From contig JBITNC010000002.1 of assembly GCA_050084985.1 (NCBI GenBank), forward strand, positions 11,470,001 through 11,534,000: a stretch of DNA of 64,000 nt. The letters run 5' to 3'. The DNA is from Nageia nagi (Eukaryota; Pinophyta). Each line of letters begins with the position of its first letter. Within the stretch, counting starts at the first letter, position 1. The translations under genes and the position numbers were made by a program. Of this stretch, positions 46,462 through 59,254 are shown one piece after another. Below the pieces are notes generated by a model, which worked only from the letters and a program-made list of their open reading frames with translations, did no database searches and was not told the origin of the DNA.

Positions 46462-47318
46462 ATGGCCAATGAAGGAGGAACTAATTTGGAAAAACAACTT
46501 GCTGATTTCACCTCAATGTTCCAGAAAATGTCTTTTCAATTTCAACATTTCCAAGAGCAACAAAATAAGAATACTGAAAGTGAAACTAGTGAAGGTAAAA
46601 AAATGAGCAATGAGAATATAAATAGTTTCTTTCAAAATTCTCCTTTGAAGCTTGAAATTAAATTTGATTTTCCTACTTTTGATGGAGAAGTGAATGCTGA
46701 AAAATTAGATTATTGGATTAAGCAAATTGAAGTGTATTGTAAAATACAAAGAATTGTAAGAGATGAGGATAGGATTCAATTAGAAACTCTTAAGATGAGT
46801 GAAAATGCACTTATTTCATGGGAAAGTTGTATGCAATGTGAAAATGACTCACTTAAAGAATGTTATGCTTCTTGGACTCATTTTGTACAATTGCTTAGAG
46901 ATCAATTTTATCCATTGGGCTATCGTTAAAAAGCGATCATGAAATGGCAAAGCTTCCATCAAAGAAAGGGGCAAAGTGTGCAGGAATACACTACAAAGTT
47001 TCGAAAAAGGGATAATATGCTAGGTATTTCTCTTGATTCCCAAAACACTCTTCTAAAATATATTGGTAGTTTGCACAATTATTTAAAGCATACTTTGTTT
47101 ATGTTTGATCCAACTGATTTGGATAAATTTTGTGTACAAGCCACACACTTAGAAGAATAGGGAAAAAGGGAAGGAGAAAAAGAAAACTACATTTATTGCA
47201 GAAAAAAGGGAAATCTAAATATGTTTATACTCATTGTAAAAAAGAATGTCATTTAGAGGCTAAGTGTTGGAAATCGCATCCTAAATTACATCCTAAACCT
47301 AAAGGTCAAAAGAAATAA
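46462..47318 (+). pseudogene. Gypsy (+) gag remnant with damaged zinc knuckle
   Basis: The start at 46462 (MANEGGTN) opens 155 codons with a coiled N-terminus and the gag core FDFPTFDGEVNAEKLDYW. It stops at TAA 46927, then continues in frame with WQSFHQRKGQSVQEY and YIGSLHNYLKH, typical of Retrotrans_gag. The knuckle reads YTHCKKECHLEAKC, where the first Cys is Tyr and the conserved Gly is Cys. At least two stops and a frameshift are present. Confidence 0.85.
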
Positions 47319-47369
47319 GCATACACTATTGTTAAAGAAATTGAATATGGTTCTGATATAGATGAGAAC

Positions 47370-48146
47370 ATGGCATGTATGGTCTTGCATAATTCATTTA
47401 ATGAAGATGAAGAAAAGAAGAAAATTGAACTTTTTCACATTAAGGTACAAGCTAAGAAAATAAGGATTGATACATTGTTTGATCCTGGTTCACAAGCTAA
47501 CCTATTTTTTGAGGAATATGTAAGATCACTTGCACTCACTACTCAACCACATCCACACCCTTATCCATTGGGACGAGTTCACAAAAAATCTAAGTTGGAG
47601 GTAACTAGACAATGCAAATTGAAATTTGGAATTAACAAGGATTACATTGATGAAGTTTTACTTGATGTTGTACCTTTGGATATTTATGGGATTGTGCTTG
47701 GAAGTCCTTATTTATGGGATAGAGATGCTTTATTCTATAGAAAGGAAAATAAATATAGACTCATAAAAGATGGAATTGAATACATAGTTAATCCTCATCA
47801 AAACAAGAAAAATAATATTTCTTTGATTAATGCAAGACAAGCAAAGAGACTTATTAATACAGGGAAAATGTTTGCACTTGCAATGGTGAGATCTCAACAT
47901 GAAGTGGAAATAATTAAAGCACTTGAAGAATGTGAACCTCAATACAAAGACTATGTTAAAGAGGTAATTTTTGAGTTTGAAGATTTATTTCAAATTCCTA
48001 AAGAACTTCTACCTAAAAGAGATATACAACATAAGATTCAATTACATTTTGATGTTGCACTTCCTTATATTGGTTTGTATAGATATTCTTTTATGGAAAA
48101 TGAAGAAATTAAAAAACAAGGAATTGCTAGATCAAGGAATCATTAG
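47370..48146 (+). pseudogene. Gypsy (+) protease and linker
   Basis: A 258-codon frame. The aspartic protease site reads IDTLFDPGSQANLF, where the usual D-S-G or D-T-G is D-P-G, which should abolish catalysis. A VLGSPYLWDRDA segment follows (the protease flap/tail), then the RT-connecting region with KDYVKEVIFEFEDLFQIPKEL. Frame ends at a shift before RT. Confidence 0.82.
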
Positions 48147-48159
48147 ACCAAGCACATGA

Positions 48160-49300
48160 CCATGTGGTTATCTTATTGTTATAATTCCAAAGAAAGATGG
48201 TATTTGGCGTATATGTGTGGATTACAAGGCATTGAACAGAATCACGGTTAAAAATTGATATCCATTGCCACGTATTAATGAATTAATAGACCAATGGCAA
48301 AAAGCTAGGTTCTTTACAAAACTTGATTTAAAGCATGGTTATCATCAAGTACGGGTTAAAGAAGAGGATGTTTGGAAAACTACTTTTAAAATTAGGCAAG
48401 GATTGTTTGAATGGTTGGTTTTATCATTTGATTTATGCAATGCTCTTGCTACTTTTATGAGAGTTATGAATGACATTTTGAGGCCTTTCATTGATGATTT
48501 TGTTATTGTGTATCTTGATGATATTCTCATTTATAGAAATGATTGGGATGATAATAAGGTGCATATTTGTAAAGTTTTTGAAGTGTTAAGGGAAGCTAAA
48601 CTCTATTTGAAGATGTCTAAGTGTGAGTTTGTCAGGAAAAGTTTAATATATCTTGGCCACATTATAGGTGAAGGTCAATTGAGGATAGATCCTATCAAAG
48701 TTGAGGCTATGTTGAAATGGCCTACTCCCACCAATGTGACTGAAACTAGGAGTTTTCTTGGAGTTGTGCAATATTTACGAAAATTTATTGCTAACTTTTC
48801 TTATATGACTTCTCCACTCCATGCTATTATAGGGAAGAGTCATGGATTTTAGTGGGGAGGAAAAGAACAACATGCTTTTGATTTGCTTAAGAAGAAAATC
48901 AATAATGCTCTAGTGCTTGCTTTGCCTAATCTTCAAAAGTCTTTTGAAATTGAAATTGATGCAAGTGACTATGCTATGGGTGCAGTTTTGTTGCAGGAAA
49001 GACATTTGGTTTGTTATCACTCAGAGATGTTCAATAGTGCGATAAGAAACTATCCCACTTATGATAAAGAGTTGTTTGCATTAGTTCAAAGTGTGAAGAA
49101 ATAGAAATATTATTTGGGTGGTAAAGAGATAATAGTACATACAGATCATCAACCCTTACAATATTTACAATCACAATCTAAATTGCAACAATCAAGACAT
49201 TTTCATTGACTAGGATTTGTGCAACAATTTCATTTGGTGATTAAATATAAAAAGGGTTATCAAAATAAGATTGCTGATATGTTTTCTAGACCACCAATAG
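48160..49300 (+). pseudogene. Gypsy (+) reverse transcriptase and RNase H
   Basis: RT shows IIPKKDGIWRICVDYKALN, FTKLDLKHGYHQVRV and the catalytic YLDDILIY (about 48510-48535), all near canonical. RNase H begins FEIEIDASDYAMGAVL (48940-49000) and runs through VHTDHQPLQYL to the KIADMFSRPP end. Stops occur at about 48256, 48850, 49102 and 49208. Well preserved but not open. Confidence 0.88.
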
Positions 49301-49349
49301 TTGTAGCTATTGTTATTCTACAAAATAGTTCTTGATCCTGATTTGCAAA

Positions 49350-50680
49350 GCATATATCAAAGATTGAGTTTTGGTAATGAAGTTGAAAATATTGACTTTC
49401 ATATGCATGATGGATTACTTTATCATTTGGGAAAACTTTGTATTCCTATTTGTGAGAGGAATGATTTGATTAGGGAGGCTCACAGTTCTTGAATTGCAGG
49501 ACACTTTGGTGTTGGTATGACTCTTGCTAATTTACAAAGGTATTGTTATTCACCTAAAATGCAAGAACATGTATCCAGGTATATTAGAGGTTGTATGTTA
49601 TGTAGTGTTAGCAAACCCAGTAACAAAAAGTTGGGTCTTTGTGCCATTGTTTGTTCTTACAAGACCATGGGAGAGTATTTCTATGGATTTTGTTGGTGGC
49701 TTACCTATTTCTAAGAGAAGAAATGATTATTTATTTGTGGTTGTGGATAGATTCAGTAAAATGTCCATACTAATTTCATGTAAAAAGATTGTGATAGGCT
49801 AGGAGGCTGCTAATCTCTTCTTTACTCATGTGTGGGTACATTTTGGTCTTCCTACTTCTATCATTTTTGATAAGGATTCTAGGTTTCTTGGTAAATTTTG
49901 GACTACTTTGTGGGGAAATATAAACACTATGTTAAAGAGGAGTACAACATTCCATCCATAGACAGATGGTTAAATGGAAGTGGTAAACAGGACAATGGTA
50001 CACCTTTTACGAGGTTATTGTGGTAAGCATATCAAGACTTAGGATGAACATTTGAGCTATATACAACATGCATATAATCAAACTATACACTCTTATACTA
50101 ACAAATTGCCTTTTGAGACATGTTTTGGCTATTTGCCAAAGTCACCTTTCAATATGGTGTTTGCTTCATCTAGTGATGGAGATAGTGTTCTTCATAGTGA
50201 GGAGGAGCAGCAAAAGAATTTTATTGAGAGGATTAGGTTGATTCAACAAAAAGTGAAGGAATAGTTGGATAAGAGTCAAGCAAAGTATAAAGAGGCATGA
50301 TTGTCATAGAGTGGATCACAAATTTTAGGTTGGGGATCAAGTATGGCTTCATCTTAACAAGGGAAGACAACATGGTAAGGGGAAAAAGTTGAAACCGATA
50401 AGGTATGGGCCTTTTACTATTATTGATCAAGTTGGTGATAATGCATTTCAGTTAGACCTACCACCTTATATGCAGATTTATTCCATTGTTAATGTGGATA
50501 ATTTGAAGTTGTATGAACCAGCCTTGGTTGTAGAAGATACATGTGTTATGTTGCCAAAAATTGAGGATTTAGCCTTTGAGCACATGAGTTTTTTATTTGA
50601 GTATGTAGCATTGGAAAATAAGAAGATATCATCTCACAGTGGTGAACATGAGGTGTGGTGTATTGGATTGAAGGGCTAAC
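49350..50680 (+). pseudogene. Gypsy (+) integrase
   Basis: The sequence includes the H-H-C-C zinc finger (AGHFGV.., [12 protein letters not shown]), the catalytic core starting [13 protein letters not shown] with VVVDRFSKM, the second Asp region IIFDKDSRF, and a C-terminal segment IRYGPFTIIDQVGDNAFQL then NVDNLKLYEP. Several stops and one frameshift near 49640. No chromodomain was recognised. Confidence 0.86.
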
Positions 50681-50793
50681 ACCTGCACAAGGCCAAGTGG
50701 TATGTAGTTGATCGAGTGAGGAAGCTCTACCCCCCTCATTTTCCATCATCTTATGGCTTTTGGGGTTAAAAGCTCTCTCTTAATGGTGAGGAA

Positions 50794-51681
50794 TGATCTA
50801 AAATTTGGATCCTCTCAATTTTAAGAAAAGTCTTATTCAGTGTGTTCAACTTGTCTTCAACTTCGCAATGCTTCCTTCGGATCAAAATTTTGATCCTATT
50901 TGTGCAAGTTATGGTGTTTTAAAGTTTGTGTATTTTTAAAAAAATAATATACAAAAATGTAAAAAATTTATTACAAAATGTTTTATAGCTCATTTTCCTC
51001 TTTTCGACACTTTTTACAGTTCATGAAATCGACTTCGTGATCAAAAGTTATTGCATTTTGAAGTTTGCAATGTTGTTAGTGAAATGAGGGGCATTTAGAG
51101 GCCAGATTGAGTGTTTAGACTATTTACAAGTCACCAAGTTGAATTTTCCCATTGGGTTTGCCCATTGAGTGATACTTTCATGTATTTGAGTGTTTCAAAG
51201 GTGTTAGCTTATTTTTAATTGGTTTTTGGGCCTAAAATTGAGTGGTCAAGGTGTTTGTTAAATATTTTTATTGGATCCTAGTTGTAAAGCACTTTAAAAT
51301 TGAGCTTGAATTTTGTTATAAAAAGGAGGCCATTTAAATGTAAAGGAGAGGGATTCTTGGAGAATATAGTTCAATTTTGTGGTGATTTTTAGAGTTGAAG
51401 GATTGTATGTGAATGTGAGAAGAGGTGCTGGAGGACTATGGAGGTCTTATGTACTTGAATTCCACTCACTATTGAAGAGAGCTTTTGTTGCTAGATGTAG
51501 CACACATTAGGTGAACTAGGGTAAAATTTGCTTGTCTTTATGTGTTTGGAGTTCTATTTTCTTCTTTGGTTTTGCATATTTGCTCTCTAATTTTTCCTTA
51601 CAAGTACTTAATTAAATTTGAGTGTGGAATGATCTTAGAAGAGAATTAATGTCAAATTTTAATTTTATGGTTTATGGATCA
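50794..51681 (+). repeat. Gypsy (+) 3' LTR
   Basis: Matches the left LTR along its length with scattered substitutions, giving an old but recognisable pair. The edge after 51681 repeats part of the LTR end (TTTTAATTCTATGATCA). Confidence 0.85.
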
Positions 51682-51711
51682 TAGCAATAACTTATTTTAA
51701 TTCTATGATCA

Positions 51712-51766
51712 TATGCTTAAACATGGAAAACTACTTTGAATCAATAGCATCCCTCTATATATCCAC
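51712..51766. repeat. 55-bp duplication, right copy
   Basis: TATGCTTAAACATGGAAAAC through ..ATATATCCAC; partner of 45348-45402 across the Gypsy element. Confidence 0.8.
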
Positions 51767-52604
51767 CAACCAAAGCTAGAATGAATAAGGATAGTAGTCC
51801 TCTATATTCTACCAACCTTCATTGAAAAATGAGAAGATAAAACATGAAGCATATTTGCATTTTAGAGGTAACCTTCACACCTTTAAGATTGTTGATTTGA
51901 ACATGTTAGAATAGAATTTTCTTATTAGAGAATAAAAAGTTCACTCACAAGGAAATTTTAAATTTTCTAAAAAGTACATGCAACTGCTCACATTTATTAT
52001 TCTACTTGTTGGGTACCATTTAAAACTAGCTACTATAAGTTGGAAATGTTTCTTAGACATTTCTTGTGGGTTGATGTCTTGTAATTTTACATTGGATATT
52101 TGTTACCTCCCTAAGCTTTTGGATTACAAACACCAAGGCTATGCTTTCAATGCCAAGTGGATAGTTCAACTTCTTAAGGGGATTGAAGCATGGCAAAGTT
52201 TGGCTAGACATTTCATTTATATTAATTATCCTTATGAGAAAAAAGGTTAGAAGCATATGTATATGTAGTTTCCCTCCCTACTTGCTACTCTTGCTCCTAT
52301 CAGAATTTCAATTCTTTTTTTCTTCAAACTATTTGGCTAGCTTGAGAATCTATCAAACCCTATATTGAATGGAAAAGAAATTGTTTCATATTTGAATTAC
52401 TTGTTAACTTTCTAAGTTTATGGTGGTATCATATGTTAAAAAGGAATTCCATTTATTCAAATTCCATGGATTCATTCTCAATATTTTTAAAGTGATGTTT
52501 ATGGACAATAGTATACTTTTTACATCAAGAGGCATAACTATAGCTGTAGCATGGGGGAGTGGAGAGCCGAATGTCGCATGTGTGTCCATCAACAATATGT
52601 AGAC
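51767..52604. other. Spacer without a recognised gene
   Basis: A 90-codon + frame at 51978-52250 and a 60-codon one at 52420-52602 have no recognisable domain. Base use is like the surrounding repeats. It is possibly remnant retroelement sequence. It ends at the TAGAC target site of the next solo LTR. Confidence 0.45.
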
Positions 52605-53093
52605 TGAAGGATTTGATCTAGATCTAAACAAATCCTCTAGGACTTTAGACTAGGAAACTCAAGTGTACACAAGATAACACAATCACTCAAGATAACACAT
52701 CAATATAATGTGGTTCCTCCCTCCTTGGGAGTACATCCACAACTAGTTCTCTTATTCTCAAATCTATGTCTCTCTTACAACTATTCTCTAGCTCTCTCCT
52801 ACACAACCAAGTAGAGTAATCTTACTCAAAACTTAGATATGTTTACAAGAGGAGAGGCCCTCTATTTATAGGTTGAGAGCACCTCCCTAACCTTCCTTTA
52901 ACCCAAGGGTAAGGTTAGGGTTACATTAAATGTATCACCAAACTTCAACCTACCAACTAACCACTTTGGTAAAGTCAAAGTCTACATATTAAAGAATTCT
53001 ATTAATCTCTTAAGGTATCTACATACCCTTAAGTGATTAATTGAATTTACAAGGAGTTTAGATATTCACAATATTTCATTACAAATTCTAACA
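52605..53093 (-). repeat. Copia-type solo LTR, exact TSD TAGAC
   Basis: 489 bp from TGAAGGATTTG to ATTCTAACA, flanked by TAGAC at 52600-52604 and 53094-53098. It shares GTGGTTCCTCC, GGAGTACATCCAC and a CTATTTATAGG block with the Copia A/B LTRs, so it is a related family. Its - strand TATAAATAG indicates orientation. Internal region lost by LTR-LTR recombination. Confidence 0.9.
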
Positions 53094-54940
53094 TAGACTA
53101 TATTTAAAAAATAATTTGTAAATAAATAATTTGCTAATAAAAAATATATCTAAATATCTATATAAATATATCACGTAGTTCACAAAAAATAAATTCATTT
53201 ACTCGCACAAAATAAAAATAATAATTCTATAATTTGAATAGGAGGTTACAAATAATTCGAATAAAACATAGATTGAGAATGATATATCTCAACGTTTTTT
53301 GATATATAAGAGATTATATCTAAGCTAGTCTAATCAATAGTTAAGAAACTATATTCCTTGGCACTAGCTAAAAATAAGGTTTAATTTGAAAAATTCAAAC
53401 AAAGTATCTTTTGAAACTACCAAAGCAAACATACGTCCTTATATGATTAATAAAATAAGTATTTCTTCTTGAAAGCTTGGTGGAATGATTGGTGTGACTT
53501 TACATTCACAACTTTAAATTATTGTGTAAAAATAATGTGTAATTAATTTCCCTAATAATTTAAAGTTATAAATTTACATATATTAAGTTTCTTGATAGCT
53601 TGGTGGAAGATAACTTTAGATATATACATTTATAAATATCTATTTTTTAATTTTAAATTATTTATAATGTCAAAATTTAAATTTTATACATTTGATTATT
53701 CAACTTTTACATGCAACGTCAAAATGTTGAGTATTAGGATTATCATGGTCTTTATTAATTCTAATGATTCCTGTCAACTTTGTTTTATAAATGATGTTCT
53801 TTTTTCTTAATCATTGTTGTCATCTCATAACAAATCCTACTTGATGATATGTTAAAGAAGATTAGTTTGTTCTACTAGTTTATTAATCTCTTTAGTGCTC
53901 TTTAATTCTTATTAGATTAGCTTTGCCCATCTAATAAATGCAACCTCTTTCGAATTGACATGGAATCTATTATGATCCTTGCATAATTGTACGTGTATAT
54001 TTAATTTTATTGTCTCTAACGTTATCACATAAATAGTCAACTATGTAACATAGACATTAGTGCATTAGCTATCAATCTTGAGGTACCTATCTTGAATATC
54101 ACAGTTCTAAGAAATGAGATAGGAGTCTTGAGATTTATACTCCTCAACATTTTTATATATCTATCTAAGATACCAAAGCTACATTTAGTATACCTCAAAA
54201 ACTTATTCATTTCTTATTCTTTTGACACCATATTATATATGTTTTTTTATATCTTTGTAATTTAGACACAAAGATTTAATTTAGTTGGCTAATTAAAGTA
54301 TATACAATTCTTACTTCAAACATGGATTATAATTGAATGCTACATAAAGATAAACTTATTTTATTTCATAACTTATATAAATACTTTAACTATTATTATA
54401 TAATATTTTATGATTCAATTGAGAATTTTTTATTCATAACTCTTATTTAAGTTTTACTTCGATTTTTGATTTTTTTTTTTAAAAGATATATAAAATCAAA
54501 TTTTATTTTATGAAGAATTAACCAAATTACTTTTAAAAAATTTAATTTATAAAAATTATTAAATTTTAAATAATTCTTACTTCAAAAATGAATTACAATT
54601 CAATACTACATGAAAATAAACTTATTTTATTTCATTACTTATTGAAGTATTCAATTATTATTATATAATATTTTATTATTTAATTAAAAAAAATTATTCA
54701 TAATTTATATTTATATTTTACTCTGATTTTTTTATTTTTTTTATAATTTAAAAGAAATATTAAATCAAATTCTTATATTTAAATTAATTTATAAAAAATC
54801 ACCCTTAGCGTTATGGATCATGAAAATAGTAATCATAATTCAAATATTAAAAGCAAAGAAACTGCTAATGAAACTCGTTTGTAAAAATAACGTTATTGAG
54901 GAATTAAGCATAGATACTTATTAGAAATGAAGAGCAAGTG
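53094..54940. other. AT-rich spacer
   Basis: About 75-80% A+T, many homopolymer and ATTTAAATTA-type runs. No gene, RNA or bounded repeat could be supported. Confidence 0.6.
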
Positions 54941-56150
54941 CGCGAGCAAGCATGACTCGACGCATTTACAAAACAGGGGGCAATACGCTATGGTGCAAGC
55001 GATATGCGATTATGGATCAACTGACGATGATAAAAGATAGTCTTTGACTAAGACTAAAGAGGCTATGTGAGGTGACCCTAGACATGACTACCATTCAACT
55101 CAATCTACTATGCATAGGTTGAAGTATGATTGGGATCACTATGGAGATCAAGTGACAAGCGAGCATGGATTTTATGATCGTATCATTATTAAAGGTGAAA
55201 TTCTTGGATTTATGGAAGAAAAACCACTGCGAAAACCTTTGCCAAGGATTTTTTCATTAATCAAGAATGAAAGTTGGGGGCTCAAGCGATACGATATGTC
55301 GATAGTCATAGTTCAAAAATGTCTCGCGATATGATAGATTCAAGGTTAATAGGGGGTGCCCTAAGAGCACTGCTATGCCCACAATCCATATTGATGAAGA
55401 TGATTTTGATTTCAATTTTTTTACATAAACTGAAGATACCCTCATTTGTAAGATCAAGGGAAGGAGACCGAATCTGGCTAGGCATGAGGAATTTGTTCTT
55501 CAATCTTGGGCCAAAGCCTTTTTCATCACTTTACTAAAGCAAATGCGATTGAAAGATTCCTACACATGGATAATCATACTAAAGTAAATGCAACAAATAG
55601 ATCAAATATGAGTAAAGAAAGAATTACTATTTAGATTGATGCAAACAAACCATGGCCACAATCTATAAATCTATCCTCTAGTAGAGGCGATCGGACCCAA
55701 AAATTTGAATATGAAAATATTGATCTACAATATTATGATTATCAATAGGAAGGTCATTTAAAGAAAAATGTCCTCACATCTTGAGAGCTCAGAAGGTTGA
55801 GGAAGATGGTCCACAAATTTTTTCTGAGGAACATGTGGAAGGAAACAAAAATATAAATAATGATTGTTCATAGGCGATCGACGATAAGGTAGGTTACAAA
55901 ATTGACTCTTCAGCTGACTCCTTGGTGGAAAGTGGTGCAGACGATGAGAATAACCAAATACTTGAGGATGACTTAGTACCTCCTTCTTAGCTTGCTCCTT
56001 GCGATTAGGATGAACCTTCATTGAACATGGATTATGTGAAGGGTAGGAACCAAGTTTTCTCAAAGAATGCATAGACACATAATGTGTCGAATGAAGGTAT
56101 TCAAAAATATCTGCATACTACTCCATTTAAAAAGTGAGGATCAATCATGA
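54941..56150 (+). pseudogene. Decayed gag-like remnant (uncertain)
   Basis: Reading the + strand with frame changes gives YENIDLQYYDYQ followed by EGHLKKNV (about 55708-55770), which looks like a zinc knuckle that has lost its cysteines. An acidic stretch follows (DSLVESGADDENNQILEDD, about 55910-55970). Upstream, 55110-55334 is a 74-codon frame of unknown kind. Stops are frequent. It could equally be a decayed host gene. Confidence 0.35.
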
Positions 56151-57401
56151 AGGCTGAGGGTAAAATAAAAAATATTAATTTGGAGTATGAAGCTATGAAG
56201 GATTATTTATGTGAGATAACTAGATACTACCTTTGAAGCCTTAAATGTAAACATGCATTCTTAGATCTTGAAGCTTTGCAAGATAAGGAATCATTTTGAT
56301 ATAGTACTCTATTTTGAGAGCAAATATTCTTTGTAATTTTATTTTTGTAGCTCATCTACAGTAATGGTTATAGAAACTGCCATGATTATTTTGGTTACTA
56401 TAGATAAATGACTACTCCTTCTGATTATGAAAGTGAAGTGTAGGATATGTGATGTATATAAACAAAATGTAGATATCTTTCAAATTTTGTTAAAATAGGT
56501 TTTTGATCCTATATAAAAAACCACTATTAATATAAATGTACTATTGCTAAAAAAAATAGCGTTAGTGAGATCATGAGTTGATCAAAATGAAAAAAAGGCA
56601 TGTGATGTAATCTTCTTGCAGTATGTTAATGGGTACAATTTCTTGTTTTCACATTGACCTTCTCTAGCAAAGGGTACCAATCACTTCAAATATAATATTA
56701 TCGAACTCTTTTTCAAGGATATCTAGAAAGAAAATATATTTCTTTGAAGTATATGATTCAATAGAAAAAGAAAATCCATGATTTTCAAAGCTTGGTATTC
56801 AATTATTAATATCTTTAGTGATAACTCAAATTTTCTATGTTAGAAGATAAACAATTCCTACGTCTCTTTCTTTTTTATTGAATTTCGATATATTTGAAGT
56901 TGAAAACACTCTCATATTTGATTCTACAAGTGAAAATCTTGGAAGTCCATTGATATCATAATAGCCAAAAAGCTTAATCATATTTATATTTGTGTAGAAA
57001 TAATAAACTTCAATAGTTAATATACTTCATATTTATAGAACACAAAATATCCTATATAAGTAATCAACTAAATTGTAAGAGTGCTTCACTACAAAGTTAC
57101 TACAATTGATAGCAATATCCTGTAGGAAGCACATAAACATAAAATATTAGAAGAAAAAACCATGGCCAAATTCTAGTTTTGGGATTGGGGATTTTGATGA
57201 TCGCCTATTACCTTGAACATGCTTTGAAAGAATGCGAAAACTATGCTTACCTTTGTTCATAAAAAGAAAGTGTTGCATGCTTTGCTTAAAGCGAACATGT
57301 TGCACACTTGCATAAAGCAAAATTGGAAGCATCTTGGGTTTGTAAGCGCAAGAATGCATGTTGGAGTAGAACGATCTTCACTCTGATTGAAGATGGTTCC
57401 A
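56151..57401. other. AT-rich spacer
   Basis: No gene or element supported. It ends at TTCCA (57397-57401), the left target duplication of the next element. Confidence 0.55.
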
Positions 57402-57886
57402 TGCTAGGAACCTAGCAGTTGCAAATGAGGTTTTATCCCAAAACCACATAATAATACCGAAATATGTAAAATACCCATAAAGGGTTTTACCTTGAAATAC
57501 CACAACAATGCTGAAATGTGAAATACAAAAGGAAATACATGAAATGGAAGAATTACCACTAATTCGTATAACAATAGAATAATAAAAATAACTCATATTA
57601 ACAAGATAACAAAATAGAGCACTTTAGTGATAGCAATATGAATCATGGACCACTTCCAGGGGGCTTCCTCCTTACAACTCAAAAGATAAAATATTTTTCA
57701 AGATGCTCTTTTTACTCCTCTTACAAGTATTTATAGTCCTCCAACCCTAATTGGCAATTTACATTTAGAATGACTATTTACCTTACAAAATATAATGGTT
57801 CACATTACAAGTCAATGCAAGTAAATAATTAAATAAACTAAAACATAAATAAGCCTAAGTAAATGTTAGAATATTATATCCTAACA
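57402..57886 (-). repeat. Gypsy (-) 3' LTR
   Basis: 485 bp, TGCTAGGAACC to ATATCCTAACA. It is followed on the + strand by TGTCACCCCTCTC, the complement of the polypurine tract. Confidence 0.88.
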
Positions 57887-58143
57887 TGTCACCCCTCTCG
57901 GAAAACAACTCTATCCTCAAAGCTAGAAATTTGGAAACTCCTGCTGAATCTCATGTTCTCTTTCCCACATTGCATCTTCTAGTGCTAGCCACCTCCACTA
58001 AATGAAAACTTGGGTTATGGTGTAATGACAAAGGTTGATGATGTGTTTATCCAAAATAGCTTCAGGTTCAATCTTGATTGAGCCATCATCAGTGAATTTC
58101 AGTACGTATGATTGAATATTAATATGTACCCCTAATACCCTTT

Positions 58144-58790
58144 TCAAATATGAAATACAAGATGAACCTTGGAGGACATTGATAACTCCATCTTATAAGT
58201 AACAAGTTCAATGTGTTGGAGAACTTTGTGGGGGCCATACAATTTTGGAGCTAGTAAATCAATATAAACTACTTGGACCTTAATGCTACCTTGGATATAT
58301 GTTACCACTATGGGTGATGCTTGACCATACAATGCTTCATATGATGCCATATAAATACTTGTATTATGTGAAGTGTTATACCACCATTTTGCTAAAGGAA
58401 GCCATTTTACCGAATCAATTGGTTAGGTAAAAATAAGTTTCTAAGCACTTGTTAATAATTTTAGACTATCCATCAATCTAGGGATGATAGGATGAACTCA
58501 TTTTGAGTGGAGTTCCCTATAGCTTGAAAAATTCTTACTAGAATTTGGTAATGAACGTAGGATCTTGATCACTAACTATGGTAGAGGGCATACTATGAAG
58601 CTTAAAAATATTATCAACAAAAAGTTGGGTCATATTTATAAGTTTGAACAAATGCACTAAAGAGAAAAAGTGGGCATACTTAGACAATTGATCAACTACC
58701 ATTAGAATAATAAATTTACCTAGAGATTTTGGGAGACCTTCAATGAAGTTCATCGAAATATCAATCCAAGTACAACTTGGGATAGGTAAG
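58144..58790 (-). pseudogene. Gypsy (-) integrase remnant
   Basis: Fragments of the core, MDFIEGLP-like start reading MNFIEGLPKS, VDQLSKYAHF and TIVSDQDPTF (58538-58753), and of the C-terminal part with ASYEALYGQASP and LAPKLYGPHKVLQ (58144-58350). Stops between them. The zinc finger is further right near 58850-59000 and poorly kept. Confidence 0.83.
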
Positions 58791-59254
58791 GGCTATAGTA
58801 AACTAGGAGTGCCAATTGTTTCACCTTTCTATCACTCAAACATCACATTTGATAAAAATTTCTTGATGTATTATTTCATTTTATCCCAATAAAAATATCA
58901 AGCCACTCTTTTATAGGTTTTGAGAAACCCAAAGTGTCTTGCTGATGGTGCAACATGTAATTCTTGACTTAGTGCTTCTTCATAGGAAGAAGTGGATGGT
59001 AATACAATACAAACTTTGAAGCGTAAAACTCCATCTTTCTAGTAGAAATTAGGTTTACTAGCAAGATTATTCTGAAGTTGTTGAATTAATGCCTGAATTG
59101 AATCATCTTGAATCCATTTCTATTTTAGTTGTTCTAACCATTAGGGAACTAGGAGTGAGATTGCTTGAATTGCTATGAGTTTCTCAAATTTGCAAGAAAG
59201 AGCATATGTAACCACATTCTTTGAACCCTTTTAATAAACCATTTCATATTAATA

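Larger units (their letters stand above)
45403..51681 (+). mobile_element. Ty3/Gypsy LTR retrotransposon (+ strand), decayed
   Basis: LTRs 45403-46279 (877 bp) and 50794-51681 (888 bp) begin TGATCTAAAATTTG and end GGATCA. A decayed Met-tRNA PBS (TTGGTATTAGAG) follows the left LTR. Inside, in Gypsy order: gag, protease, RT, RNase H, integrase, all + strand with scattered stops. A partial repetition of the LTR end (51682-51711) lies after the right LTR. Confidence 0.9.
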
